A stretch of DNA of 64,000 bases from JACDAN01 sp963801855 (GTDB taxonomy: Bacteria > Actinomycetota > Thermoleophilia > Gaiellales > Gaiellaceae), in the NCBI GenBank assembly GCA_963801855.1, contig CAWDGK010000002.1, positions 496,001 through 560,000 of the forward strand, read 5' to 3'. The notes under the pieces were generated by a model. That model did not search any database, was not told the DNA's origin, and saw only the letters and a list, made by a program, of their open reading frames with translations. The position numbers and the translations under genes were made by a program. Below, in pieces: positions 11,795 through 20,330 of the stretch (position 1 is its first letter; every line of letters starts with the position of its first letter).

Positions 11795-12397
11795 GTGGCC
11801 GAGGTCGGGGGAAAAGCACGGCGCCAGCCGCCTGGTGGCGATGCGGCTGATTGGCTGACGCTCGGTCAGGCGGCCAAGTACCTGGGCGTCGCGCAGAGCA
11901 CGATTCGGAAATGGTCCGACCAGGGCCGGCTGCCCGCCTTCTACACACCCGGTGGGCACAGGCGGTATCGCCGTCGCGACCTCGACTCGTTCGTCGCCGG
12001 TTCCGGCAGTGCAGGCGGAGCTCGTGTCCGCGGGAACCCACTCGTCCTCATCGTCGACGACGACCCGCGCATCCGCGAGTTCGTCCGCGTCAACCTCGAG
12101 ATGGACGGCTACACGGTGCGGGAGGCGGGCGACGCCGACGAAGGGCTCGCGGCGCTCGACGAGGAGGCGCCCGACCTGATCCTGCTCGACGTGATGATGC
12201 CGAACGTGGACGGCTGGGAGATGCTCCGTCGGGTGCACGAACGCCACGGCATGGGCTCGATCCCGGTGATCATGTTCAGCGGCCAGGCCGAGAGCTCCGA
12301 CGACGACGCAGTCGCACGCGGAGCCCAAGGCTTCCTCGGCAAGCCGTTCAACCCGCAAGACCTGATCACACGGACGAAAGAGCTCCTGCGCGTTTAG
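11795..12397 (+). CDS. MerR/BldC-type HTH fused to response-regulator receiver domain
   Basis: Residues 20-65 form a winged HTH of the MerR/excisionase type (LTLGQAAKYLGVAQSTIRKW, then GRLPAFYTPGGHRRYRR, the DNA-contacting wing). After a Gly/Ser linker, residues 82-200 are a CheY-like receiver with acidic pocket IVDDDPR, phospho-acceptor Asp132 in LILLDVMMPNVDGWEML, and Lys in GKPFNPQDL. The domain order (DNA binding first, receiver last) is the reverse of ordinary response regulators. No kinase is adjacent. It is probably a phosphorylation-controlled regulator binding as a dimer to direct repeats, as BldC does; target unknown. Confidence 0.87.
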   Translation: MAEVGGKARRQPPGGDAADWLTLGQAAKYLGVAQSTIRKWSDQGRLPAFYTPGGHRRYRRRDLDSFVAGSGSAGGARVRGNPLVLIVDDDPRIREFVRVNLEMDGYTVREAGDADEGLAALDEEAPDLILLDVMMPNVDGWEMLRRVHERHGMGSIPVIMFSGQAESSDDDAVARGAQGFLGKPFNPQDLITRTKELLRV

Positions 12398-12422
12398 CGC
12401 GAGCCGCTTCCGCGGCGGGGAA

Positions 12423-12896
12423 CTAGAGCTCTTCGGAGGCCCGCAAGAGGCCGGCCACGATCACCGCTAAGGCTGCTACCAGGCTGATCCAGAGGCCGAT
12501 TCCCCGGTTCGCCGGCTGAAAGTCCTCTGGGATCGAGATCACGCGGATGAGCACGAGGATCGTCGCGAGGGAGCCGAGCACGATCACGATCAGGCTCTCC
12601 GGCACGGTCGCGGGAAGCTCGATCCCTGCGGCGTGAAGCAGGTGGAGCGCGACGATCGCCAGTCCGAGGAGCAGGACGATCTTCGCGAGCGGGCCGCTGT
12701 GCCATCCGATCACGGCGACCGTCGGCTCGCCCGGATTGACATACCAGCCCATGAGCGGCGTGAGCGCGAGGATCAGGCCTGCCAGCCACGTCAGGCGCTC
12801 GCCTGCCCCCCAGAGCCAGGCGACATCGGGCGAGAAGCGGTCGGCCGGCTCCTCGGGCTCGTAGGTCTCCGTCGGAAAGGGCTCGGGGGTCTGCAC
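12423..12896 (-). CDS. Four-helix integral membrane protein
   Basis: A 157-residue protein with an acidic cytoplasmic-type N-terminus (PFPTETYEPEEPADRF) and four hydrophobic segments (LAGLILALTPLMGWYV, IVLLLGLAIVALHLLH, LIVIVLGSLATILVLIRVIS, WISLVAALAVIVAGLL). The layout resembles small actinobacterial membrane proteins of unknown role. GTG start. It probably forms a unit with the small membrane gene upstream on the same strand. Confidence 0.7.
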   Translation of the reverse strand: MQTPEPFPTETYEPEEPADRFSPDVAWLWGAGERLTWLAGLILALTPLMGWYVNPGEPTVAVIGWHSGPLAKIVLLLGLAIVALHLLHAAGIELPATVPESLIVIVLGSLATILVLIRVISIPEDFQPANRGIGLWISLVAALAVIVAGLLRASEEL

Positions 12897-12922
12897 GGCG
12901 GGAAGTATCGGGGATCGACCGG

Positions 12923-13159
12923 CTAGAGGCCGAAGAGCCGCTCGATTTGCCGCCAGACGATGAGCGAGAGGTACGCGCTCAAGACGAGCAGGGCGAGGAG
13001 AACAGCGAAGAACCGAAGCCGCGCGAGGGCGCGCTCCTGCTTCCGCTCTTGCCGAATCCGGCGGCGGGTCTTGTGGAATCGGTACGCGCGCTCAACCGAG
13101 ATCGGATCGGGAAGCGGCGGCTCTTCCACGGCATCGGGTTGCCGTGCCGGCTCAGCCAT
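12923..13159 (-). CDS. Small single-span membrane protein
   Basis: A 78-residue protein: Pro-rich N-terminus, a strongly basic stretch (KTRRRIRQERKQERALARLR) and one C-terminal membrane helix (FFAVLLALLVLSAYLSLIVW). The basic stretch before the helix predicts an inside N-terminus. ATG 13159 lies 7 bases after TAGAGT (minus strand, 13172-13167), again the leaderless arrangement. Function unknown. Confidence 0.6.
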   Translation of the reverse strand: MAEPARQPDAVEEPPLPDPISVERAYRFHKTRRRIRQERKQERALARLRFFAVLLALLVLSAYLSLIVWRQIERLFGL

Positions 13160-13277
13160 GCGCGGGACTCTAGAGGCTCCAGCACGATGTTGCTTCGCAG
13201 GGGTCGCGATGGGCTCGCGCGGCCTGGCGCGGCCCGGCGGCACGAGGCTGGTCGGACTGGAGCCCCTCGAGCCTCCC

Positions 13278-13289
13278 TAGACTTGGCAG
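13278..13289 (+). promoter_or_regulatory. Leaderless promoter -10 of GAF-SpoIIE gene
   Basis: TAGACT (13278-13283) lies 6 bases before the GTG start of the phosphatase gene in a divergent intergenic region. Confidence 0.5.
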
Positions 13290-15977
13290 GTGATCGCGGC
13301 CGGTCAGGGGGTTTCCTCCGCAGCGCTGCAGAGCCTTGCGGCGGCGGGACGCGAGGTCGCCCACGTGGACGATCTCGACGCTGCGCTCGGCGCCCTCGCA
13401 GCTGCGGCCGCGTCAGGGACCGGCGCCACACTCGCGGTGATCCGGGTGGCGGAGCGTGGTGGGACGGAGCTGCGCACGCGCGGCGTCTGGGCCGCTTCGC
13501 CCGCGCTGCGCGCTGAGCTCGAAGGCTCGAGACTCCCGGCCGAGGTCATCGGAACCGAGGAGCTGACCGACGCCGACGAGCTGCCCGACGCCCTCAGGCG
13601 GCTTGCGAGCAGGTGGGGGGCCACCCGGGTGCTCCTGTGCCCGGTCGGGGTTGCCGGAAGGGCGATCGCGAGCCTGGAGCTGGCTCGCGCGGGCGAGCCG
13701 TTCTCCGGGTCCGACGTGCTCCTTGCGCGGCTGATCGCCAATCACTCCGCGCTGCTAGTCCGCGCGATCGAGCCGGCGAGCGGCCAGGTCGAAGCCGGAG
13801 GGCGCTCGGGGATGGTCGAGCTGGCCGGTCGTGCTCTCGCATCCGTCGCCGAGGAGGCTCGAAGCGGAGAGCGGATTGCTCGGCTCGCGCTCGAGGTCAC
13901 CGGTGCCCACTCGTGCGCGCTCTGGCGTTCGATCGGAGGCCGGCCGGAGGCCATCGCTCTCGCGGGCGCCGAGAGCACGGTCGACACGTCGACGCTCAGG
14001 GACGCCGACAGCACGCTGGGGAACCGTCCAACTGCGGTGCTCGACGACGGAGTCGTGCTCGTCCGGCTCGGCGAGCCGTCAATCGGTGGATTTCGGCTCG
14101 TCTTCGCGGCAGGGGAGGAGCCAGGTGTCGAGGAGCTCGCGCGGCTCGCCGCGTTCGGAGCGAGGGCGGCCCACGCGGTTCGTGCCGGGGAGCGCACGAG
14201 CGGTCTGGTGCAAGAGCTCGAGCAGAGCCGAGCATTGCTCGCTGTCGTGGGGCAGGCGATCGCAGAGCTGTCCCTCTCCCACACGCTCGAAACGGCGGTC
14301 GACCGGGTCGCGGAGCTGCTGGACACGGACCGGGCGGCGCTCTACCTCCGTCAGGCGGGAGGGCTGGAGACTGCGGCGGAGCGAGGGCTCGCGGGGCCTC
14401 ACCTCCGGGTCGCGGAAGGGTTGCTCGACGTCGTCCTCGGCCGATTGCGGAGCCGGCCGGTGCTGGAGATCCGCGACGCCTCGACCGACTTGCGGCTCGG
14501 AGGCGTCCGCGATGCGGTCGGCGAGGCCGGCATCGAGGCCGCCGTCGTCGTTCCGCTCCGTTCCGCCGGCGAGCTCATCGGCTTGCTCGTCGCGTATCTC
14601 CCGGCCTCACGCCGCCTGCGGGAGAGCGAATCGTCGCTTCTCGCCGCCCTCGCCGGACAGCTGGCGGTTGCCGTGCAGAACGCGGGCCTGCACGAGGAGA
14701 CCGCCCGGCTGGCGCGGGATCGCGAGAAGGCGCTCAAGGCCGAGCGGCTCGCCGCCCGGCGGCTGGAAGCCTTCTACGAGATCTCGCGCTCGTTCTCCGA
14801 GAGCCTCTCCCTGGACGAGACCGTCGCGGCGGTAACCCGAACAGCGGTCGAGCTGCTCGACGTCGACGCAGCCGTCCTCCGCATGCCGGACGCGCGAGGC
14901 GACATGCTGGTGCCGCGCGCGACACATGTCCCCGATGCGCGCCTCGCCGCTGCGCTCACCACGATCCTGGAGCGCCCGCAAGCGCTGGAGAACCTCAGGC
15001 CGGGCGACCCGATCGCACTGACCCCGCAGGCGGCGGAGGCGCTTGGCGGAGGCCACGAGCTCCTCGGCCCGTTCCTCGAGCGCGGCACGACGGCGACGGT
15101 GATTCCGATCGTCGCGTCGGGCGAGATCATGGCCGCACTCACGCTCGTCTCGCTCGACCCGGAGCGCCGCATCGACGGTGAGACGCTCGAGGCTGCACGA
15201 TCGCTCACCGCGCAGGCGGCTCTCGCAATCGACAACGCCCGCCTCTATCAGCAACAGGTGTCGTTCGCGGACGCCATGCAGCGTTCGCTGCTTCCCGACG
15301 AGCCACCGACCATCCCGGGCATCGAGATCGGCAGCGTCTACGAGTCCTCCTCTCGCCTCGATGTCGGCGGGGACGTCTTCGACTACACCGTTCTGCCCGA
15401 CGGGCGCCTCGCGGTCGTCGTCGGCGACGTCACGGGCAAGGGGATCGACGCGGCGGCCGACATGGCGATGACGAAGTTCGTCTTCCGATCTCTGGCCCGA
15501 GAGCATCCGAGCCCCTCCGAGCTGATGCGCATCGCGAACGGTGTGGTCGTAGACGAGGTCGAGGAGGGCAAGTTCGTGACGATGCTGTACCTCACCGTGG
15601 ATCCCGGAACCGGCGCGCTCGCCTGCGCCGGAGCGGGCCATCCTGAGCCCCGGATCATCCGTCCGGACGGGACCGTGGTCGGGCTCGAAGCGAGAGGCCT
15701 CGCGCTCGGCATCGCTCCCGACCAGGAGTACCCCGAGGCGCATGCCGTGCTCGAACCGGGTGCCGCGGTCGTCCTCTTCACCGACGGCGTCGTCGAGTCG
15801 CGCGCGGACGGGGAGCTCTACGGGCACGTGAGGCTCGACCGGCTGCTGAGCGAGCAGCGTCACCTCCCCGTTGAAGAGCTGGCCCGCGCGGTGGTCGAGG
15901 ACTCGCGGGCTTTTGCCGGCGGCGGCCTCGACGACGACTCCGCAGTGGTCGTCGTGCGACGGACAGCCATCATTTGA
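13290..15977 (+). CDS. Multi-GAF sensor protein with SpoIIE-type PP2C phosphatase domain
   Basis: An 895-residue soluble regulator. Four GAF-like units can be traced (about residues 30-160, 175-300, 325-480 and 510-650), joined by short coiled coils. The C-terminal ~230 residues are a SpoIIE/RsbU-type PP2C phosphatase: DAMQRSLLPDEPPTIPGIEI, metal-binding Asp residues in DVGGDVFDYTVLPDGR and VGDVTGKGIDAAADM, GAGHPEP and LFTDGVVESR, ending DDDSAVVVVRR. Such proteins dephosphorylate anti-sigma-factor antagonists in partner-switching stress signalling; no antagonist or anti-sigma gene is adjacent. The gene overlaps the next by TTGA. Confidence 0.93.
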   Translation: MIAAGQGVSSAALQSLAAAGREVAHVDDLDAALGALAAAAASGTGATLAVIRVAERGGTELRTRGVWAASPALRAELEGSRLPAEVIGTEELTDADELPDALRRLASRWGATRVLLCPVGVAGRAIASLELARAGEPFSGSDVLLARLIANHSALLVRAIEPASGQVEAGGRSGMVELAGRALASVAEEARSGERIARLALEVTGAHSCALWRSIGGRPEAIALAGAESTVDTSTLRDADSTLGNRPTAVLDDGVVLVRLGEPSIGGFRLVFAAGEEPGVEELARLAAFGARAAHAVRAGERTSGLVQELEQSRALLAVVGQAIAELSLSHTLETAVDRVAELLDTDRAALYLRQAGGLETAAERGLAGPHLRVAEGLLDVVLGRLRSRPVLEIRDASTDLRLGGVRDAVGEAGIEAAVVVPLRSAGELIGLLVAYLPASRRLRESESSLLAALAGQLAVAVQNAGLHEETARLARDREKALKAERLAARRLEAFYEISRSFSESLSLDETVAAVTRTAVELLDVDAAVLRMPDARGDMLVPRATHVPDARLAAALTTILERPQALENLRPGDPIALTPQAAEALGGGHELLGPFLERGTTATVIPIVASGEIMAALTLVSLDPERRIDGETLEAARSLTAQAALAIDNARLYQQQVSFADAMQRSLLPDEPPTIPGIEIGSVYESSSRLDVGGDVFDYTVLPDGRLAVVVGDVTGKGIDAAADMAMTKFVFRSLAREHPSPSELMRIANGVVVDEVEEGKFVTMLYLTVDPGTGALACAGAGHPEPRIIRPDGTVVGLEARGLALGIAPDQEYPEAHAVLEPGAAVVLFTDGVVESRADGELYGHVRLDRLLSEQRHLPVEELARAVVEDSRAFAGGGLDDDSAVVVVRRTAII

Positions 15978-17479
15978 GAACGAGCCGGGCGACCCTGACG
16001 GTCGTCGTCTTCGCCGCCGGCGTCGGAACTCTCGCGACCGAGATCGGCGCCTCGCGCCTCCTCGCGCCGTATTTCGGGAACTCGACCATCGTCTGGGCAA
16101 ACGTCATCGGCCTGACACTCGCCTCGCTCTCGCTCGGCTACTGGCTCGGCGGCCGGTTGGCCGACCGCCATCCGACCCAACGAGTCCTGGGCTTCGTCGT
16201 CGTCTCCGCCTCGCTGCTGATCGCTCTTGCGACCTTCGCGGCCAGGCCGATTCTCGAGCTCTCCGTCGAGGGCCTCGACCGCGTGTCCGCCGGAGCGGCG
16301 ATCGGCTCGTTCTTCGGCGTTCTCGTCCTCTTCGTTCCCCCCGTGACCCTGCTCGGGATGGTGGCGCCGTTCGCGATCAGGCTTGCGATCACCGACGTCG
16401 AGAGCGCGGGGACCGTGGCGGGGAGGCTCTACGCGTTCTCGACGATCGGCAGCCTGCTCGGGACGTTCCTCTCCGCGCTCGTCACCATCCCGGCCTTCGG
16501 CACGCAACGAACGCTGATCGCGAGCGCGGCGCTCATCGGCGGCACGGGGGCCTTGCTGCTCGGTCGCCGCTGGCTCGTGCTCCCCGCCGGCCTCGCGGCC
16601 TTGCTGCTGGTCCCGCCGGGGGCCGTCAAGGGCCAGAGCGGCCTGATCTACGAGGACGAGTCGCGTTACCAGTTCATCCAGGTCGTCGAACGCGACGGCG
16701 TCCGTCGCCTCTTTCTGGACGAGGGCCTCGCGACACACTCGGTCTGGCGCGAGGACGACGTGCTCACGGGTGGTGTGTGGGACACCTACCTCGCGGTGCC
16801 GTACCTCCTCGCCCGCGAGCCGCGGCGGGTTGCGATGCTCGGCAACGCTGCGGGCACGTCGGCCCGGGCGTACGAGCGCTACTACCCGGGGGCGAGCGTC
16901 GACGGAGTCGAGCTGGATCCGGCCGTCAGCGACGTGGGCCGCCGTTTCTTCGGGATGGGGCAGATCGCGACGCTCACCGTCCACGACCAGGACGCGCGCG
17001 CGTTCCTCCGGGAGACCGACCGGCGATACGACGTGATCATCGTCGACGCATACCGGCCGCCGTACGTGCCCTTCTACCTGGCCACCCGAGAGTTCTTCCA
17101 GCTCGTGCGCGAGCGCCTGACGCCCGGCGGTCTCGTCGCCCTGAACGTCGCCACGACGCCGGAGAACCATGAGCTCGCGCGGGAGATCGCAGGGACGCTC
17201 GGCACCGAGCTCCCGACGGTGCGGACGTGGCAGCCGCTGCGGTTCAACCAGATCGTGATCGGGATCAACGGAGAACCGGCGGCGCGGGCGAGGCCGGCCG
17301 AGCCGGAGCTGCAGCCGCTCGTCGACAGTCTGCTCGGCGACTCTCGTCCTGCGGCTCCCTCCGACGATCCGTGGACGGACGACGAGGCTCCGGTGGAGTG
17401 GGTGACCGACCGGATGATCGTGGACTTCGCCGTCGAGGGCGGCCGTTTCGAGGAAGCTCCGCTCCCAACCGCTCCATAA
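15974..17479 (+). CDS. Membrane-embedded spermidine-synthase-like protein
   Basis: The N-terminal ~215 residues carry about six to seven membrane helices (GVGTLATEIGASRLLAPYFG is the typical opening of the fused family). The C-terminal part is a Rossmann methyltransferase/aminopropyltransferase fold: VAMLGNAAGTSARAYERYYP, acidic end of strand 2 in VDGVELDPAV, and YDVIIVDAYRPPYVPFYL in place of the polyamine synthase active loop. Aminopropyl transfer is uncertain because family members of this fused type are mostly uncharacterised. TTG start overlaps the phosphatase stop, so the two are coupled. Confidence 0.85.
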   Translation: MRTSRATLTVVVFAAGVGTLATEIGASRLLAPYFGNSTIVWANVIGLTLASLSLGYWLGGRLADRHPTQRVLGFVVVSASLLIALATFAARPILELSVEGLDRVSAGAAIGSFFGVLVLFVPPVTLLGMVAPFAIRLAITDVESAGTVAGRLYAFSTIGSLLGTFLSALVTIPAFGTQRTLIASAALIGGTGALLLGRRWLVLPAGLAALLLVPPGAVKGQSGLIYEDESRYQFIQVVERDGVRRLFLDEGLATHSVWREDDVLTGGVWDTYLAVPYLLAREPRRVAMLGNAAGTSARAYERYYPGASVDGVELDPAVSDVGRRFFGMGQIATLTVHDQDARAFLRETDRRYDVIIVDAYRPPYVPFYLATREFFQLVRERLTPGGLVALNVATTPENHELAREIAGTLGTELPTVRTWQPLRFNQIVIGINGEPAARARPAEPELQPLVDSLLGDSRPAAPSDDPWTDDEAPVEWVTDRMIVDFAVEGGRFEEAPLPTAP

Positions 17480-17493
17480 GCAGGAGTTTTTCC

Positions 17494-17506
17494 TACACTG
17501 AGCCCC
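17494..17506 (+). promoter_or_regulatory. Leaderless promoter -10 of L,D-transpeptidase gene
   Basis: TACACT (17494-17499) lies 7 bases before ATG 17507, preceded by a T-rich stretch. The gap between genes is only 27 bases. Confidence 0.45.
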
Positions 17507-18553
17507 ATGAGGCGTGGGGTCTCTGGTCTGTTGGCTGCTCTCGCCTGTCTTGGCGCGGGAGTGGTCGCGGCTGCGGTCATTGCGTCGCCGGGCCTCTCTC
17601 AGCTTCCGACAACCTCGGGAACGACCACCGTGACGACGGCGACCACCACGGTCGGAACCACGACCAGGGCGCCGCAGGCCGAGCTGATCGCGGAGGGCGT
17701 CCGGGTCGGAAAGGTCGAGGTCGGCGGTTACACGCCCGAGGGGGCTACGACGCTCGTTCAGACCGAGTTCGACGAGGCGTTGCGGCTCCACTTCGGGCAC
17801 CAGACGATCGTCGTCACGCCGCAGCGGCTGGGCGCGACCGCGAGGGTGAAACTCGCCGTCGACCAGGCTCGGCGCGCGCTGCCGCACACGCGGATTCCTC
17901 TCTTCGTCAACTTCCGCGCCGGTGGAGTTGCGCGCTATGTGAAAGCTCTCGGCAAGCGATTCGACCGCTCTGCGAGGAACGCCGAGCTCCAGGGGCTCCG
18001 CAACATGCGTCCCTACATCACGAAGGAGGCTCCTGGACGGGTCCTCCGGCAGCGGACGGCGACCCGGGCGATCGTCGCGGCGCTTCGCACCCACCAGCGT
18101 CTACCGCTCCGCATCCGCGCGACACGCGTCAACCCCACCGTCACCCGCGCGCGCTACGGCCCGATCATCGTCATCCGGCGTGAGTCCAAGCGCCTGAACC
18201 TCTTTCGCGGGATGCGGCTCTGGAAGCAGCTCGGAGTCGCGACCGGGCAGTCGTCCTACCCGACACCGATCGGCCGCTTCTCGATCGTGAGCATGCAGCG
18301 GAACCCGTGGTGGTATCCGCCGGACTCGGACTGGGCGAAGGACGAGAAGCCCATTCCGCCGGGGCCGGGCAACCCGCTCGGCACCCGCTGGATGGGCATC
18401 AGCTCGCCGGGTGTCGGCATGCACGGGACGCCCGATGCCGCCTCGATCGGCTACTCGGCGTCCCACGGCTGCATCCGGATGCGCATCTCCGAGGCGGAAT
18501 GGCTCTTCAGCCATGTCCGGGTGGGGACGCCCGTCTACATCGTCCGGGCGTAG
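17507..18553 (+). CDS. Secreted L,D-transpeptidase (YkuD) with PG_binding_4-like domain
   Basis: A signal anchor (LLAALACLGAGVVAAAVIAS) and a Thr-rich tether (TTTVTTATTTVGTTT stretch) precede a PG_binding_4/YoaR-like domain (residues ~60-190, VRVGKVEVGGYTPEGA). Residues ~225-348 are the YkuD catalytic domain with HGTPDAASIGYSASHGCIRM, containing the catalytic His and Cys (SHGCIRM). It should form 3-3 peptidoglycan cross-links or attach proteins to the wall. The catalytic domain is closed by VRVGTPVYIVRA, a normal end. A second YkuD gene lies at 54.3 kb. Confidence 0.93.
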   Translation: MRRGVSGLLAALACLGAGVVAAAVIASPGLSQLPTTSGTTTVTTATTTVGTTTRAPQAELIAEGVRVGKVEVGGYTPEGATTLVQTEFDEALRLHFGHQTIVVTPQRLGATARVKLAVDQARRALPHTRIPLFVNFRAGGVARYVKALGKRFDRSARNAELQGLRNMRPYITKEAPGRVLRQRTATRAIVAALRTHQRLPLRIRATRVNPTVTRARYGPIIVIRRESKRLNLFRGMRLWKQLGVATGQSSYPTPIGRFSIVSMQRNPWWYPPDSDWAKDEKPIPPGPGNPLGTRWMGISSPGVGMHGTPDAASIGYSASHGCIRMRISEAEWLFSHVRVGTPVYIVRA

Positions 18554-18563
18554 CCTGGGGCTC

Positions 18564-19124
18564 ATGGCCGGCCGTCTCAAGCCCGCCGCGCAGATTCTTT
18601 CCGTAGCGCTCGTCGCCGGGCTCTTCGCGCTGCTCGTCTGGAAGCTGGCCGTGCAGGACGAAGGCGCGGCTCGAAAGCTCGGGCGTGGCGAGATCGTCGA
18701 GGCGCCGGCCTTCCGGCTCGACCGGCTCGATCGTCCGGGCAAGGTCTCCCTCGCCTCCTACCGGGGCCGGCCGGTCGTCCTGAACTTCTGGGGCTCGTGG
18801 TGCGCGCCGTGCAAGGAGGAGGCTCCGGTGCTCGAGTCGACGTGGAAGCGGTATCGCGATCGGGGCCTGATCGTGCTCGGAGTCGACTTCCACGACGTCA
18901 AGGCCGCGGCACGCGATTTTGCGCGCGAGAACAGGATGAGCTATCCGATCGCCTACGACGGGCCGGGGGCGACGCTCAGCGACTACGGCGTGATCGCAGC
19001 GCCGGAGACCTTCTTCGTCGGGCCTGACGGCAAGCTGGTCTGCGAGCGGCTCCAGGGCGGCCTCCACCTGGACCGGAACCGCGACCGCTTCGACGAGTGC
19101 GTGCAGGAGCTCCTGACGGCGTGA
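18564..19124 (+). CDS. Membrane-anchored thioredoxin-like protein, TlpA/ResA/CcmG type
   Basis: One N-terminal helix (ILSVALVAGLFALLVWKLAV) anchors a thioredoxin fold with active site NFWGSWCAPCKEEAPVL and the cis-Pro region VIAAPETFFVGPDGK. The insert after strand 2 (GVDFHDVKAAARDFAREN) is typical of CcmG/ResA. It should keep the haem-binding cysteines of apocytochrome c reduced on the outer face, with CcdA supplying electrons. ATG 18564 lies 7 bases after TAGCCT. It overlaps ccmH by GTGA. Confidence 0.93.
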   Translation: MAGRLKPAAQILSVALVAGLFALLVWKLAVQDEGAARKLGRGEIVEAPAFRLDRLDRPGKVSLASYRGRPVVLNFWGSWCAPCKEEAPVLESTWKRYRDRGLIVLGVDFHDVKAAARDFARENRMSYPIAYDGPGATLSDYGVIAAPETFFVGPDGKLVCERLQGGLHLDRNRDRFDECVQELLTA

Positions 19125-19633
19125 AGACGCTCGTCGTCGTCGTTGCGGCTCTTGTGCTCGCCGGCCCGGCGGCCGCCGCCTGCCCGACGCTCGCCGGGAT
19201 GGAGGGCGAGGTCATGTGCCCGACGTGCAAGACGACGCTCGACCAGTCCGATGCGCCGGTCGCCCGCCAGATCAAGGCGTTCATCCAGCGCCGCGCCGAA
19301 GCATGCGCGTCGGAGGAGCAGATCAAGGACGAGCTCGTCGCCCAGTTCGGCCCGGCGGTGCTGGCTGCCCCTCCGCGCGAAGGTTTCCACTGGTTGGCCT
19401 GGCTCCTGCCGCTGGGCGGGCTCGTCGCCGGCGGCGTTGTGGTCTCCGCGCTCGTCTGGCGCTGGAGCCGGCGGCGGCCGACGGCGGACTCCGCGCCCGA
19501 ATCGAACGGCCGCCCGCCCCTGGATCCCGAGGCCGAGCGCCGCCTCGACCGGGAGCTCGCCCGCTTCGATGGTTACGGCCGTCACCGCACGCACCGTTGT
19601 CGGTCCGGCACGAGCGCACGTGACGGCCGCTGA
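19121..19633 (+). CDS. ccmH: Cytochrome c-type biogenesis protein CcmH
   Basis: Signal peptide (VKTLVVVVAALVLAGPAAAA), then the CcmH/CycL domain with the redox pair MCPTC (usual LRCxxC), the helical bundle QIKAFIQRRAEACASEEQIKDELVAQFGPAVLAAPP and a membrane helix (LAWLLPLGGLVAGGVVVSAL). It presents reduced apocytochrome for haem ligation. The cytoplasmic tail is short and the frame ends inside the ccdA start. GTG 19121 overlaps the upstream stop. Confidence 0.9.
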   Translation: MKTLVVVVAALVLAGPAAAACPTLAGMEGEVMCPTCKTTLDQSDAPVARQIKAFIQRRAEACASEEQIKDELVAQFGPAVLAAPPREGFHWLAWLLPLGGLVAGGVVVSALVWRWSRRRPTADSAPESNGRPPLDPEAERRLDRELARFDGYGRHRTHRCRSGTSARDGR

Positions 19634-20330
19634 GCTGCCGCTGGCGTTCCTCGCCGGTCTCGCCTCGATCATCACGCCCTGCGTCCTGCCGCTCGTTCCC
19701 GGCTATCTCTCGGCGGTCTCGGCCGTCGAGGCCGACCGGCTCGGCCAGGCAGGCGTCGGCTGGCGGGTCGTCCGCTCGAGCATTCCGTTCATCCTCGGCT
19801 TCACGACCGTCTTCGTCGCCCTCGGCGCCGGAGCCGCCGCGATCGGCAGCGTCCTCGACGTGAATCGGCGGGCGGAGCTCGCGGGGTTCGTGCTGGTCGT
19901 GCTCGGGCTCGCGTTCCTCGGGCTCTTGCCGTGGCCGGAGCGGATCGTGGCTCCCGGGCTCCTGGCCCAGGCGAGAAAACGAGGCTCCGGGGCGCTGCTG
20001 GGAGCGGCTTTCGCGGTCTGCGCGGCTCCCTGCATCGGAACCGTCCTCGCCTCCGTGCTCGTCCTGGCCGGGAGCGCGGAGGAGGTGCTGCAGGGCTCGG
20101 CGATCCTTGCCGCCTACTCCGCGGGGCTCGCGCTCGCCTTCGTCCTCGCCGCCGTCGCGTTCGTCCAGGCGATGGGAGCCTTCCGCTGGATGCGGGATCA
20201 CTACACCGTGATTCGCACCATCAGCGGGGCCGCGCTCGTCCTCCTCGGCCTGGCCTTCTTCTTCCATCGCGACGGCTGGATTCGGGTCGGTGTCGACCGC
20301 GCGCTCGATCTCGTCGGACTAGGGACGTAG
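19620..20330 (+). CDS. ccdA: Cytochrome c biogenesis protein CcdA
   Basis: A 236-residue membrane protein with six helices. The two redox cysteines sit in ITPCVLPLVPGYLSAVSA and VCAAPCIGTVLAS, the signature of CcdA, which moves electrons from cytoplasmic thioredoxin to outer thioredoxin-like proteins. GTG 19620 (VTAAELPLAFLAG) gives the family's N-terminus and overlaps ccmH by 14 bases; an in-frame ATG at 19569 is possible but too long. CcmF/ResB-type ligase genes are not in the window. Confidence 0.93.
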   Translation: MTAAELPLAFLAGLASIITPCVLPLVPGYLSAVSAVEADRLGQAGVGWRVVRSSIPFILGFTTVFVALGAGAAAIGSVLDVNRRAELAGFVLVVLGLAFLGLLPWPERIVAPGLLAQARKRGSGALLGAAFAVCAAPCIGTVLASVLVLAGSAEEVLQGSAILAAYSAGLALAFVLAAVAFVQAMGAFRWMRDHYTVIRTISGAALVLLGLAFFFHRDGWIRVGVDRALDLVGLGT

